In this document: positions 1 to 8,902 of the stretch, one piece after another
How the letters are laid out: each line of letters opens with the position of its first letter
Numbering within the stretch: position 1 is the stretch's first letter
Source of the DNA: an uncultured Pseudomonas sp.
GTDB taxonomy: Bacteria > Pseudomonadota > Gammaproteobacteria > Pseudomonadales > Pseudomonadaceae
NCBI RefSeq assembly: GCF_946885955.1
Contig: NZ_CAMPHI010000016.1
Span: 1 to 64,000, forward strand
DNA length: 64,000 bases
Reading direction: 5' to 3'
Position numbers and translations under genes: made by a program
Notes under the pieces: model-generated
The model's input: only the letters and a program-made list of their open reading frames with translations
The model's database searches: none
Told to the model about the DNA's origin: nothing

Positions 1-1
1 C

Positions 2-373
2 GGCAACAAGCTGATCATCCGCCTGCAGCCGGACGAGGGCATCGCCCTGCAGGTGATGACCAAGGACCAGGGCCTGGACAAGGGCATGCAGTTGCGCAGC
101 GGCCCCCTGCAGCTGAATTTCTCCGATACCTACCGCAGCGCGCGGGTGCCTGATGCCTATGAACGCTTGCTGTTGGAAGTGATGCGCGGCAATCAGAACC
201 TGTTCGTGCGCAAGGACGAAATCGAGCACGCGTGGCAGTGGTGCGATCAGTTGATCGCCGGCTGGAAACGCCTCGGCGATTCGCCGAAACCCTATGCAGC
301 CGGTACCTGGGGGCCAATGAGTTCGATTGCCCTGATAACCCGCGATGGGAGGTCCTGGTATGGCGATCTCTAA
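2..373 (+). CDS. zwf: Glucose-6-phosphate 1-dehydrogenase, C-terminal part
   Basis: Partial gene cut by the left edge; the reading frame is open from base 2 and stops at 371-373, leaving about 123 C-terminal residues. The segment contains the G6PD C-terminal signature around [23 protein letters not shown] and ends shortly after a YAAGTWGP stretch, as the family does. The enzyme oxidises glucose-6-phosphate to 6-phosphogluconolactone with NAD(P)+, the entry to the Entner-Doudoroff route. It overlaps the start of pgl by 14 bases, so the two are translationally coupled, and eda follows: the usual Pseudomonas zwf-pgl-eda operon. The N-terminal cofactor domain and promoter lie outside the window. 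Confidence 0.95.
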   Translation, partial: GNKLIIRLQPDEGIALQVMTKDQGLDKGMQLRSGPLQLNFSDTYRSARVPDAYERLLLEVMRGNQNLFVRKDEIEHAWQWCDQLIAGWKRLGDSPKPYAAGTWGPMSSIALITRDGRSWYGDL

Positions 374-1073
374 ACTCGATCTGCCGATAGGCGTGGTGGC
401 GCGCAGCCACAGCGACGCCAAACACCTGGCGCAGGATCTGGCCAACGCGGTGGCGACAACATTGCGCGCGGCGATCGACAGCCATGGTCTGGCGACCCTG
501 GTAGTGTCCGGCGGGCGCAGCCCGGTGGCGTTTTTCGAATGCCTGGCCAAGCAGGAGCTGCCCTGGGCGCAGGTGGTGATCAGCCTGGCTGACGAGCGCT
601 GGGTGCCGGTCAGCCATGCCGACAGCAACGAAGGCCTGGTGCGTCGTCATCTGTTACGCGGCCCGGCTGCGGCGGCGCGTTTTATCGGCCTCTATCATGC
701 CGCCGAGAGCCTCGAAGAGGCGGCTCTGCACGCTGATCAGGCGCTCGCCGAACTGCCGCCGATCGACGTGCTGGTGCTGGGCATGGGTGATGACGGGCAT
801 ACCGCCTCCTTGTTCCCGCAAAGCCCGAATCTGCATGAAGCCCTGCGTGCCGACTGTTCGCGCCGCTGCCTGCCGATGCAGGCGCCAAGCGTGCCGCGCC
901 AGCGTCTGACGATGACCCTGCCACTGTTGGCCGCCGCGCATTTGCCGCTGCTGGCCATCCAGGGTTCGAGCAAATTGCAGACGCTCAATCAGGCCCTGGT
1001 CTGCGAAGACGTGGCGAGTATGCCGATTCGCGCCTTTTTACATTCTCCCCTTGAGATTTACTGGTGCCCTTAG
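360..1073 (+). CDS. pgl: 6-phosphogluconolactonase
   Basis: Encodes 237 residues starting MAISKLDLP. The ATG at 360 is chosen because a GGGAGG ribosome-binding site sits at 348-353; an in-frame ATG at 345 lies upstream of that site. It hydrolyses 6-phosphogluconolactone to 6-phosphogluconate in the cytosol. Family features are the SGGRSP phosphate-binding turn, the LADERWVP strand and the [14 protein letters not shown] motif in the middle of the protein (SugarP_isomerase/NagB-like fold). The length is normal for the bacterial DevB/Pgl family. It overlaps zwf and is 18 bases from eda, so all three are probably one transcript. Confidence 0.95.
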   Translation: MAISKLDLPIGVVARSHSDAKHLAQDLANAVATTLRAAIDSHGLATLVVSGGRSPVAFFECLAKQELPWAQVVISLADERWVPVSHADSNEGLVRRHLLRGPAAAARFIGLYHAAESLEEAALHADQALAELPPIDVLVLGMGDDGHTASLFPQSPNLHEALRADCSRRCLPMQAPSVPRQRLTMTLPLLAAAHLPLLAIQGSSKLQTLNQALVCEDVASMPIRAFLHSPLEIYWCP

Positions 1074-1091
1074 GCCCGAAGGACCAGCCTT

Positions 1092-1778
1092 ATGACCAAC
1101 CAAGCAAACACAATCCCCGCCGATAACCCGCAAGCCCGCATGGCGGAAAAGATCGCCCGGATCGACAGCATCTGCGCCCGCGCGCGGATCATGCCGGTGA
1201 TCACCATCGCCCGCGAGCAGGACATATTGCCGCTGGCCGATGCCCTGGCTGCCGGCGGCCTCAGCGTATTGGAAATCACCCTGCGCTCGGAGCACGGCCT
1301 GACCGCCATCCGCCAACTGCGCGAGCAGCGCCCTGAACTCTGCGTCGGCGCCGGCACCGTGCTCGACCGGAAGATGCTGGACGCGGCCATCGATGCCGGT
1401 GCGCAATTTATCGTCACCCCGGGCTCGACCCGCGAGTTGCTCGAGGCCAGCCTGGAAAGCCAGGTGCCCTTGTTGCCCGGCGTCAGCAGCGCCTCGGAAA
1501 TCATGCTCGGCTATGCCCTTGGCTACCGCCGCTTCAAATTGTTCCCGGCCGAAGTCTGCGGCGGCACCGCGGCACTGAAAGCCCTGGGTGGCCCCTTTGT
1601 CGGGGTGAAGTTCTGCCCAACCGGCGGCATCAATCCAGACAATCTGCAGCGTTATATGGCGCTGCCCAACGTGATGTGCGTCGGCGGCACCTGGATGTTC
1701 GACAGCGAGTGGGTCAAGCAGGGCGATTGGGCGCGTATCCAGCAATGCAGCAGCGAGGCTTTGCAGCTGTTGGGTTGA
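1092..1778 (+). CDS. eda: 2-dehydro-3-deoxy-phosphogluconate (KDPG) aldolase
   Basis: A 228-residue class I aldolase that splits KDPG into pyruvate and glyceraldehyde-3-phosphate, the last step of the Entner-Doudoroff pathway. Visible family motifs are LEITLRSEHGL with the catalytic glutamate, VGAGTVLD, and FKLFPAE, which carries the Schiff-base lysine. The N-terminus is about 20 residues longer than in E. coli Eda, as is usual in pseudomonads. The gene is 18 bases downstream of pgl. The next plus-strand gene (ACR3) is 167 bases away and functionally unrelated, so the sugar operon probably ends here, although I see no clear terminator. Confidence 0.95.
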   Translation: MTNQANTIPADNPQARMAEKIARIDSICARARIMPVITIAREQDILPLADALAAGGLSVLEITLRSEHGLTAIRQLREQRPELCVGAGTVLDRKMLDAAIDAGAQFIVTPGSTRELLEASLESQVPLLPGVSSASEIMLGYALGYRRFKLFPAEVCGGTAALKALGGPFVGVKFCPTGGINPDNLQRYMALPNVMCVGGTWMFDSEWVKQGDWARIQQCSSEALQLLG

Positions 1779-1945
1779 ATCCATGCCGGTGTCCTGGCCG
1801 GGCACCGGCGGCTAGCTTTCCCGGCGGTTCCGTTGCGAACCGCGTCTTTGCTTTCCCTCTGCTCGATCGTTGCCCTGGATCACAACGCTTGCGGCGTTCT
1901 GGCTTATGCTGCGAGCCTTGAGTCGCCTTGTGGGGGATCGCGCAT

Positions 1946-3025
1946 ATGTCTCGTCCAGATGTCCTTGCCGTAGGCGCGAACGCGCCGCTTGGCGGCTTCG
2001 AACGCTACCTGACGCTCTGGGTTTTTCTCTGCATAGTCGCGGGCACCTTGCTCGGCCTGGCCGTGCCTGCGGTGACCCAGGCCGTGGGCGCGCTGGAAGT
2101 CGCCCAGGTGAATATTCCGGTAGGTCTGCTGATCTGGGTGATGATCATCCCGATGCTGATGAAGATCGACTTCGCCACCCTCGGCGAGGTGCGCGAGCAG
2201 AAGGCCGCGATCGGCATCACCCTGTTGGTCAATTGGGCGGTCAAGCCGTTCTCCATGGCGTTGTTCGGCTGGTTGTTCCTGCGCCATGTATTCGCGGCCT
2301 GGCTGCCGGCAGGGCAGATCGACAGCTATATGGCCGGGCTGATCCTGCTCGGCGCCGCGCCCTGCACGGCGATGGTGTTCGTCTGGAGCAACCTGTGCCG
2401 GGGCAACGCCAACTTCACCTTGAGCCAGGTGGCGCTGAACGATCTGGTGATGCTGTTCGCCTTCGCCCCGATAGTCGCGCTGCTGCTCGGTGTGTCCTCG
2501 ATCCCGGTGCCCTGGGACACCTTGTTGCTCTCGGTGCTGATGTATATCGCGATTCCCCTGAGCATCGCCCAATGGCTGCGTGTGCGCCTGCTCAAGCGCG
2601 GCGAGGCGAACCTGCGGGTCGCGCTGGCGAAAATCGCGCCGTTTTCCATGTTCGCCCTGTTGGCTACCCTGGTGCTGTTGTTTTCCTTCCAGGGCCAGGC
2701 CATCGTCGAGCAGCCGTTGGTGATCGCCATGCTTGCCGTGCCTATCCTGCTGCAGGTGCTGTTTATCGCGGCCCTGGGTTATGGGCTGAATAGAAGGCTT
2801 CGGGTACGCCACGATATCGCCGGGCCGTCGACCATGATCGGCGCTTCGAATTTCTTCGAACTGGCGGTGGCGGTGGCCATCGTTCTTTACGGTTTCAATT
2901 CCGGCGCGGCATTGGCTACCGTGGTCGGTGTGCTGATCGAGGTGCCGGTGATGCTGTGGCTGGTGCGCATGGTCAATGGCAGTCGCGACTGGTACAACCA
3001 GGCGTTGTCCAATCACCGTGGCTGA
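1946..3025 (+). CDS. acr3: ACR3-family arsenite efflux transporter
   Basis: A 359-residue polytopic membrane protein (about ten hydrophobic segments) of the ACR3/BASS superfamily, which expels arsenite using the proton gradient. The LGAAPCTAMVFVWSNLC stretch carries the conserved cysteine essential in ACR3 proteins, and GASNFFELAVAVAIVLYG near the C-terminus has the conserved glutamate helix. The ATG at 1946 is preferred over an in-frame upstream start at 1928 because a purine-rich TGGGGGATC precedes it at normal distance. It heads a plus-strand run with the ATP-grasp-like gene, the DUF318 permease and a thioredoxin-like gene. No copy of the ArsR-type repeats seen at 9274-9328 is visible upstream, so its control may differ from that of arsJ. 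Confidence 0.93.
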   Translation: MSRPDVLAVGANAPLGGFERYLTLWVFLCIVAGTLLGLAVPAVTQAVGALEVAQVNIPVGLLIWVMIIPMLMKIDFATLGEVREQKAAIGITLLVNWAVKPFSMALFGWLFLRHVFAAWLPAGQIDSYMAGLILLGAAPCTAMVFVWSNLCRGNANFTLSQVALNDLVMLFAFAPIVALLLGVSSIPVPWDTLLLSVLMYIAIPLSIAQWLRVRLLKRGEANLRVALAKIAPFSMFALLATLVLLFSFQGQAIVEQPLVIAMLAVPILLQVLFIAALGYGLNRRLRVRHDIAGPSTMIGASNFFELAVAVAIVLYGFNSGAALATVVGVLIEVPVMLWLVRMVNGSRDWYNQALSNHRG

Positions 3026-3116
3026 TACGACCTGGCGCTGGCATTCAGCGTCCGGATCAATTCAAAAACCGGTTTAGCGGCCGGTGATTTGCTGCTCAAT
3101 GCCAAGCGGAGCCGAT

Positions 3117-4478
3117 ATGACCGAGCCTGTTACGCCCTTGCTGGATCAGGATGCGAATTTTCTTTCCGACTCGGAAGCGGCGGCGGCCCTGGCCGGCGTT
3201 GCCATCGAGACCCTGAACAGCCGTTGCTTCTGTATCAGCCTGGACACCGCGGCGCTGCGTGATGCGCTGGAGTCGACGCTCGGCCAGCCAGGCCTGTTCG
3301 ACCTGGTCCAGCAGCGTTGCCCCTATCTGTTCGCCGCGCACCCGGTATTCATCGCCCCGACTCATCTGCAACGGATGGCGGCGGTGGTGCGTGCGATCGA
3401 ATCGGTGGTGGCCTTGCCGGCCTATCGCGAGCAGGTCCTGGCCCGTTCGCCGGCCATTGCGCGACAGGATCCGGGCGGCGCCAAGGGGGTGTTTTTTGGC
3501 TATGACTTCCATGTCGCCGAGGGCGCTTTCGGCCTGATCGAGATCAACAGCAATGCTGGCGGTGCAATGCTCAACGCGGTCCTGGCGCGGGCGCAACGGG
3601 CCTGCTGTCCGGCGATCGAGCAATTGCTGCCGCCGGCCATGCGTGCCGAAAGCCTGGAGGCCGGAATCATCGCGATGTTCCGCGAGGAATGGGCATTGGC
3701 CGGTCACAAGCGGCCGCTGCGCAGCATCGCCATCGTCGATCAGGCGCCGCAGCAGCAGTACCTGTATCCAGAGTTCCTGCTGTTCCAGCAATTGTTTCAA
3801 CGCCATGGCTTGCAGGCGGTGATCGCCGATCCCGGTGAGTTGACGCTGCGTGACGGTGTGCTCTGGCATGGCGAATTGGCCATCGACATGGTGTACAACC
3901 GCCTGACCGATTTCGCCCTCGACGAGCCCGCCAACGCCACCCTGCGCCAGGCCTATCTGGAGCGGGCGACGCTGCTCACGCCGCATCCGCAGGCCCATGC
4001 TTTGTATGCCGATAAGCGCAACCTGGCATTGCTCAGCGATGCCGAACAGTTGCAGGCGCTCGGCGTGCCCGAGGATGTGCAGGTGTTGTTGCTCGCGGCT
4101 ATTCCGCACACCGAAGTGGTCGAGCCGGTCAATGCCGAGCGCCTGTGGCGCGAGCGCAAACAGTTGTTCTTCAAACCCTGCGCCGGTTACGGCAGCCGCG
4201 CGGCCTACCGCGGCGACAAGCTCACCCAGCGTGTCTGGCAGGAAATCCTGGCTGGCGATTACGTCGCCCAGGCCCTGGTATTGCCGGGGCAACGGGTAAT
4301 GACCAGCGATACTCCGGCGCTGAAATACGACCTGCGCGAGTACGTCTACGATGGTCAGGTGCAGTGGCTGGCGGCACGCTTGTATCAGGGCCAGACCACC
4401 AACTTCCGCACCCCGGGCGGCGGTTTCGCGCCTGTCTATCCCGGCCCGGCGACGGGGTGCGGGGCAGGTTGTAGCTGA
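3117..4478 (+). CDS. Unassigned ATP-grasp-like protein in arsenic cluster
   Basis: A soluble 453-residue protein. Its sequence suggests an ATP-grasp ligase. FGLIEINSNAGGAML (about residues 141-155) resembles the metal-binding E-x-N of the fold; FFKPCAGYGSRAAYRGDK has a lysine and glycine-rich loop like the nucleotide-binding region; LKYDLREYVYDG and the RTPGGGFAPV end fit the grasp. The unusual motif order suggests a circularly permuted type. ATP-grasp enzymes join a carboxylate to an amine or thiol using ATP; the substrate here is unknown. The gene sits 91 bases after acr3 and before a DUF318 permease, so a role in arsenic or thiol handling is an inference. The start at 3117 follows a GCGGAG site; an in-frame start at 3084 is less likely. 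Confidence 0.7.
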   Translation: MTEPVTPLLDQDANFLSDSEAAAALAGVAIETLNSRCFCISLDTAALRDALESTLGQPGLFDLVQQRCPYLFAAHPVFIAPTHLQRMAAVVRAIESVVALPAYREQVLARSPAIARQDPGGAKGVFFGYDFHVAEGAFGLIEINSNAGGAMLNAVLARAQRACCPAIEQLLPPAMRAESLEAGIIAMFREEWALAGHKRPLRSIAIVDQAPQQQYLYPEFLLFQQLFQRHGLQAVIADPGELTLRDGVLWHGELAIDMVYNRLTDFALDEPANATLRQAYLERATLLTPHPQAHALYADKRNLALLSDAEQLQALGVPEDVQVLLLAAIPHTEVVEPVNAERLWRERKQLFFKPCAGYGSRAAYRGDKLTQRVWQEILAGDYVAQALVLPGQRVMTSDTPALKYDLREYVYDGQVQWLAARLYQGQTTNFRTPGGGFAPVYPGPATGCGAGCS

Positions 4479-4817
4479 TCTGGCCGCAGGCGTCGTCGGT
4501 ACATGTCTGGCCGTCCCAGGAGATTCTGCGACGCTTCCCGCTCCGTCCGGGACGGTCTCTAGTCTTGGCCTGCTGGGTGAGCGACCCTGGTTGATTGCAT
4601 CTTCGGAGCTGGCGCAGGGCCGCCAGCCGTCGCGGATCGCAATTACTGGCGGCGAACTCCTGGGCTAATGACTGATCGGCGATTGATCTCGATCAGCATC
4701 GCAGTTTTGTCAGCAATTAGACTGAAATCCTATGGCAGGCCTCGCCTGCGGCTAACGCTGATACCTGCACAAGCCTGAGCTGCCTCCAACAGATGCTTAC
4801 TGCCAGGAGCTCTGCGT
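4479..4817. other. Intergenic gap in the plus-strand arsenic run
   Basis: 339 bases between the ATP-grasp-like gene and the DUF318 permease. An inverted pair (GCCGTCCC near 4511 and GGGACGGTC near 4548) could form a hairpin, but no T-run follows. Open frames here have no Shine-Dalgarno site and resemble nothing I know. The gap is long enough for the permease and thioredoxin genes to have their own promoter, but I cannot identify one with confidence. Confidence 0.4.
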
Positions 4818-6179
4818 ATGCCCGATATCCCCGATACCGCGACCAACCGGGCATCCCTGGTCCAGCATTTGCGCGGTTTCTGGCGCGGCCACCCGACAGA
4901 AGTCAAATTGCTGCTGGGGATCTGCACGGGATTTCTGCTGATTTTCTTTCTGCCCATGGGCCAGCCGCGTTTCGAGAATGCCGTGCTGGAGGGCCTGCGC
5001 CTGACCCAATGGTATGCCCGCGAACATGTGATCCTCTGCCTGCTGCCGGCCTTCGTGATAGCCGGTGCCATGGCGGTGTATATCAGCCAGGGCGCGGTGA
5101 TGCGCCACCTCGGCCCACAGGCGCCGAAGCCGGTGGCCTTTGGCGTGGCTTCGATTGCCGGCACTCTGCTCGCGGTTTGTTCCTGCACCGTGCTGCCGCT
5201 ATTTGGCGGCATCTATAAGCGCGGTGCCGGCCTGGGTGCGGCCATCGCCTTTCTTTATTCGGGACCGGCGATCAATGTCATGGCCATAGTCGTCACGGCC
5301 AAGGTGCTGGGGGCTGAACTGGGCATCGCCCGAGCGCTGGGCGCCATTCTTTTCGCCCTGGTGATTGGCGCCATCATGCATCTGCTGTATCGCCGCGAAG
5401 AGGCTGCGCGGGCGAGCAAGAGCGCGCGTGGCTTCGCCGATGAGGAAGATGGCCATCCGCTGCGCGACGTGGTCGCACTGTTCAGCCTGATGATCGGCAT
5501 TCTGGTATTCGCCAACTGGGCCCGCGCCGACAGCGCTGCCTGGATGGCCATTTATGCCTGGAAATGGCCGATCACCGTGTTGCTGGCCGCACTTCTGGGC
5601 TGGTTGCTGGTACGTAGCTGGCAATGGTCGGCAAAGCCGCTGCTGGTCACCGCCACGCTGATCGCCGCTGTCGCTGCGTTCAAGCCCGAGTGGCCGGAGT
5701 TGGCCATGGTTATCGGCATAGCCGGCCTGATGCTGCAGGCCAGCCGGGAGAATGCCGCGGGCCAGGAGTGGGTCGGGCAGAGTTGGGACTTCACCAAGCA
5801 GATTGTGCCGTTGCTGCTCGGCGGCGTGCTGATCGCCGGTATGTTGCTCGGTCGTCCCGGCCACGAGGGGCTGATCCCGAGCAGTTGGGTGGTCTGGGCT
5901 GTGGGCGACAACAGCTTCGGCTCGACTCTGCTGGCGGCGGTTCTCGGCGCCTTTATGTACTTCTCCACCCTGACCGAGGTGCCCATAGTCGAGGGGCTGC
6001 TGGGCGCGGGCATGGGCAAGGGCCCGGCGCTGGCGATCCTGCTGGCCGGCCCGGCGCTGTCATTGCCCAATATGCTGGTGATTCGCACCGTGCTGGGTAC
6101 CGAGAAGACCCTGGTTTACTGCGCGCTGGTGGTGGTGATGGCCACCCTAAGCGGTTATCTCTATGGCCAATTGATGTGA
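4818..6179 (+). CDS. DUF318/YraQ-type permease (ArsP-like)
   Basis: A 453-residue inner-membrane permease with two homologous hydrophobic halves. The first carries the hallmark AVCSCTVLPLFGGIYKRG (Cys121 and Cys123) followed by FLYSGPAINVMA. The second carries GAFMYFSTLTEVPIVEGLL and AGPALSLPNML, an internal repeat typical of the DUF318 permease family. That family includes ArsP (trivalent organoarsenical efflux) and metal exporters of the SO_0444 type. A CCAGGAGCTC site precedes the ATG. A CxxC thioredoxin-fold gene follows eight bases later, a common pairing for these permeases. Arsenic context suggests export of an arsenical, but the substrate cannot be read from sequence. Confidence 0.85.
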   Translation: MPDIPDTATNRASLVQHLRGFWRGHPTEVKLLLGICTGFLLIFFLPMGQPRFENAVLEGLRLTQWYAREHVILCLLPAFVIAGAMAVYISQGAVMRHLGPQAPKPVAFGVASIAGTLLAVCSCTVLPLFGGIYKRGAGLGAAIAFLYSGPAINVMAIVVTAKVLGAELGIARALGAILFALVIGAIMHLLYRREEAARASKSARGFADEEDGHPLRDVVALFSLMIGILVFANWARADSAAWMAIYAWKWPITVLLAALLGWLLVRSWQWSAKPLLVTATLIAAVAAFKPEWPELAMVIGIAGLMLQASRENAAGQEWVGQSWDFTKQIVPLLLGGVLIAGMLLGRPGHEGLIPSSWVVWAVGDNSFGSTLLAAVLGAFMYFSTLTEVPIVEGLLGAGMGKGPALAILLAGPALSLPNMLVIRTVLGTEKTLVYCALVVVMATLSGYLYGQLM

Positions 6180-6187
6180 GCGATGCG

Positions 6188-6421
6188 ATGAAACTGACGA
6201 TCTATGGTTCCGGCTGCGCCAAGTGCCAGCAATTGACCACCAATGCCGAGGCCGCCGCACGCCGGCTTGGCCTGACGTTCGAGGTGGAAAAAGTCACCGA
6301 CGTGAATGCCATTATCGATGCCGGCATCATGCGCACCCCGGCCCTGGCCGTGGATGAAGACATCGTTGTCGAAGGCAAGGTGCCCAGCAGCACTGAGCTG
6401 GAAGCACTGCTGAACACTTAA
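6188..6421 (+). CDS. Small thioredoxin-fold protein (CxxC)
   Basis: A 77-residue protein starting MKLTIYGSGCAKC, with the redox pair Cys10 and Cys13 in a CAKC motif and a cis-proline-like RTPALAVD later, as in the redox-active disulfide protein 2/TM0996 family. There is no signal peptide, so it is probably cytosolic. It starts eight bases after the DUF318 permease, and this pair is common; it may pass thiols or reduce the permease cysteines. Its TAA stop (6419-6421) overlaps by two bases the TAA of arsJ on the other strand (6418-6420), so the two arsenic operons meet with no intergenic sequence. Confidence 0.85.
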   Translation: MKLTIYGSGCAKCQQLTTNAEAAARRLGLTFEVEKVTDVNAIIDAGIMRTPALAVDEDIVVEGKVPSSTELEALLNT

Positions 6422-7647
6422 AGGGTTGATTGCGGCGCCTGATGTCGGGGCAGGCCAATGGAAATCAGCGCGGCGAGCAGGACAAAGGCCGAGGAAATCC
6501 ATAGGCAGGCTTGCAGGCCATAAGCCTGATACAGCCAACCCGAGAGCAGGGTGCCGAGCAACCGGCCGAGGGCGTTGGACATGTAGTAGAAGCCAACATC
6601 CAGGGACACCCCGTCCTCCTTGGCGTAGCTGACGATCAGGTAGCTGTGCAGCGATGAATTCACCGCGAACAGCGCGCCGAACGCCAGCAGGCCGCCGAGC
6701 AGTACCCAGTGCGCAGACAAGCCGCTGGATAACCCCAGGGCGATGGCCGTCGGCAGCCCCGCCAGCAACGCGGCCCAGACGAAGGCGGCGCGGCCGTCCG
6801 GCACCTGATTTCGCGACTTGCCGGTAAGCGCCGGGGCAAACGACTGCACCAGGCCATAGCCAATCACCCAAAGCGCGAGAAAGCCGCCGACCAGCCAGAA
6901 ATCCCAGCCAAACACAGTGGACAGGTATACCGGCAGCGCGACGACAAACCAGACATCACGGGCGCCGAACAGAAACAACCGCGCCGCCGAGAGAATATTG
7001 ATCGCCCGGCTCTTCGACAGGATGTCGCGAAATTTCGGCTTGGCCTTGGCCTTGCCCAGGTCCTTCTTCAGCAAAAACAGGCTGGCCAGCCAGATCACCG
7101 CCAATACGGCCGCCATGGCCAGCACTGAACCGGCGAAGCCGAGCAGGGCGAGGAGGGCGCCGCCCATAAAGAAGCCCACGCCCTTGAGGGCGTTTTTCGA
7201 CCCGGTAAGAATCGCCACCCATTGGTATAGCGTGCCTTGCTGACTGTCCGGCACCAGCAGCTTGATCGAGCTCTTGGCGCTCATCTTGTTCAGGTCTTTG
7301 GCGATGCCCGACAGCGCTTGCGCGCTCATCACCCAGGGGATCGTCAGCCAGGCTGTCGGCACCGTGAGCATCAGCAACGCCGCGACTTGCAGGCCGAGGC
7401 CGATATTCATCGTGCGGTTCAAACCAAGCCGCGCACCCAGGTAGCCGCCAAGCAGGTTGGTGACCACACCGAAGATCTCGTAGAACAGAAACAGCATGGC
7501 GATCTGCAGCGGGCTGTAACCCAGCTCATGGAAATGCAGCACCACCAACATGCGCAGCGCGCCGTCGGTCAGGGTGAAGGCCCAGTAGTTGCCGGTTACC
7601 AGTAGGTATTGGCGGACTTCGGGGGCTAGGCGGGATAGGGCGTGCAT
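6418..7647 (-). CDS. arsJ: ArsJ organoarsenical efflux permease (MFS)
   Basis: A 409-residue major-facilitator protein with about twelve transmembrane segments. From NYWAFTLTDGALRMLVVLHFHELGY through SGIAKDLNKMSAKSSIK it matches the ArsJ subgroup as I know it. ArsJ exports 1-arseno-3-phosphoglycerate, the unstable product that GAPDH makes from arsenate and glyceraldehyde-3-phosphate, so the pair confers arsenate resistance. It is encoded downstream of the GAPDH gene on the same strand, separated by 176 bases holding two REP-like repeats. Translation starts at the ATG complementary to 7645-7647. Its stop overlaps that of the thioredoxin-fold gene. Confidence 0.92.
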   Translation of the reverse strand: MHALSRLAPEVRQYLLVTGNYWAFTLTDGALRMLVVLHFHELGYSPLQIAMLFLFYEIFGVVTNLLGGYLGARLGLNRTMNIGLGLQVAALLMLTVPTAWLTIPWVMSAQALSGIAKDLNKMSAKSSIKLLVPDSQQGTLYQWVAILTGSKNALKGVGFFMGGALLALLGFAGSVLAMAAVLAVIWLASLFLLKKDLGKAKAKPKFRDILSKSRAINILSAARLFLFGARDVWFVVALPVYLSTVFGWDFWLVGGFLALWVIGYGLVQSFAPALTGKSRNQVPDGRAAFVWAALLAGLPTAIALGLSSGLSAHWVLLGGLLAFGALFAVNSSLHSYLIVSYAKEDGVSLDVGFYYMSNALGRLLGTLLSGWLYQAYGLQACLWISSAFVLLAALISIGLPRHQAPQSTL

Positions 7648-7685
7648 GGGGAAAATCCTGTCGATTGCAGTGGGGCTCAGGCAAT

Positions 7686-7749
7686 TTGTGGGAGGGCTGG
7701 GCGGCTTCCGCTTTCCTGAGGCAAGTCGCGGCTAAAGCCCCTCCCACAA
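7686..7749. repeat. REP-like inverted repeat
   Basis: Outer arms TTGTGGGAGGGCT and the matching CCCCTCCCACAA form an imperfect inverted repeat. A relative (TGTGGGAGGGGCTTTAGCC) is at 43901-43963. It lies between the GAPDH gene and arsJ and could affect processing or stability of that transcript. Confidence 0.75.
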
Positions 7750-7787
7750 TGCGGCGCGCCCTACGGGTCGATTTGCCGCGCGCCGAC

Positions 7788-7820
7788 CGTAGCCCGGGTT
7801 GAGCGCAGCGATACCCGGGA
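7788..7820. repeat. REP-like repeat (CGTAGCCCGGG family)
   Basis: CGTAGCCCGGGTTGAGCGCA followed by a GATACCCGGG arm forms a short inverted repeat. The same CGTAGCCCGG core recurs at 36458, 41253 and, inverted, at 13818 and 41297, so it is a dispersed family. Here it lies just downstream of the GAPDH stop codon. Confidence 0.7.
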
Positions 7821-7823
7821 TTC

Positions 7824-8846
7824 TCAGCCGGCCGCGCCGACCATCAGCGCCAATTCCACGGTGCGGTTGGCGTAGCCCCATTCATTGTCGTACCAGGCGT
7901 AGAGCTTTACCTGGGTGCCGTTGACCACCATGGTCGACAGGGCGTCGATGATCGAGGAGCGCGGGTCGCTGCGGTAGTCGATGGACACCAGCGGGCGTTC
8001 CTCGTAGCCGAGGATGCCTGCCAACGGGCCGTCGGCCGCCGCCTTGAGCAGGGCGTTGACCTCATCCACGCTGGTGGCGCGCTCGACTTCGAACACGCAG
8101 TCGGTCAGCGAGGCGTTGGCCAAGGGCACGCGCACGGCATGACCATTCAGCTTGCCGCGCAGCTCGGGGAAGATCTCCGCGATGGCGGTGGCCGAACCGG
8201 TGCTGGTGGGGATCAGACTCATGCCCGAGGCACGGGCGCGGCGCAGGTCCTTGTGCGGCTGGTCGAGAATGCTCTGGGTATTGGTCAGGTCATGGATGGT
8301 GGTGATCGAGCCATGGCGGATGCCGAGGTTCTCGTGGATCACCTTGACCACCGGTGCCAGGCAGTTGGTGGTGCAGGACGCGGCGGTGACGATGCGGTGT
8401 TGCGCCGGGTCGAACAGCTGCTGGTTGACGCCCATGACGATATTCAAGGCACCGGTTTCCTTGACCGGTGCGCTGACCACCACGCGCTTCACACCCTGGC
8501 CGAGATAAGCCTGCAGCACGGCGACGGTCTTCATCTTGCCGCTGGCTTCGATCACCAGATCGCAATCGCTCCAGTCAGTGTCGGCAATCGCCTTGTTGGC
8601 CGTGACCTGGATGGCTTTGCCATCGACCAAAATGCAGTCGCCGTCGCTGCCCGCCTCATGCCGCCAGCGGCCGTGCACCGAGTCGAAATTGAGCAGGTGG
8701 GCATGGGTGGCGGCATCACCGGCCGGGTCGTTGATTCGTACGAACTCCAGTTCCGGCCAATCCCAGGCGGCGCGTAGCGCCAGGCGACCGATGCGGCCGA
8801 AACCGTTGATTCCTACTTTGATGCGGGGTGTGGGTTTGCTGGTCAT
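7824..8846 (-). CDS. gap: Glyceraldehyde-3-phosphate dehydrogenase of the ArsJ pathway
   Basis: A 340-residue GAPDH. It has the NAD-binding INGFGRIGR (residues 13-21), the catalytic ASCTTNC with Cys158, and the C-terminal [11 protein letters not shown]. In arsJ operons this enzyme adds arsenate in place of phosphate to glyceraldehyde-3-phosphate, giving 1-arseno-3-phosphoglycerate for export by ArsJ. The start at 8846 ([17 protein letters not shown]) gives normal length; the frame remains open upstream to 9224 but runs through arsR. It lies 56 bases after arsR and before arsJ on the same strand, so it is the arsenic-linked paralogue, not the housekeeping enzyme. Confidence 0.94.
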   Translation of the reverse strand: MTSKPTPRIKVGINGFGRIGRLALRAAWDWPELEFVRINDPAGDAATHAHLLNFDSVHGRWRHEAGSDGDCILVDGKAIQVTANKAIADTDWSDCDLVIEASGKMKTVAVLQAYLGQGVKRVVVSAPVKETGALNIVMGVNQQLFDPAQHRIVTAASCTTNCLAPVVKVIHENLGIRHGSITTIHDLTNTQSILDQPHKDLRRARASGMSLIPTSTGSATAIAEIFPELRGKLNGHAVRVPLANASLTDCVFEVERATSVDEVNALLKAAADGPLAGILGYEERPLVSIDYRSDPRSSIIDALSTMVVNGTQVKLYAWYDNEWGYANRTVELALMVGAAG

Positions 8847-8902
8847 GCTGGCGACTCTTTGGGGATGGGGAAACACGTTCGATGGTTTACCGGGGCTGTG
8901 CT

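Noticed and set aside
1870..2793. Long open frame overlapping acr3
   Set aside because: Arg- and Ala-rich out-of-frame shadow typical of high-GC DNA; acr3 explains the region.
4351..4668. Open frame across the end of the ATP-grasp-like gene, possible frameshift
   Set aside because: No ribosome-binding site and arginine/alanine-rich shadow composition; the gene already ends after its last conserved-looking motif.
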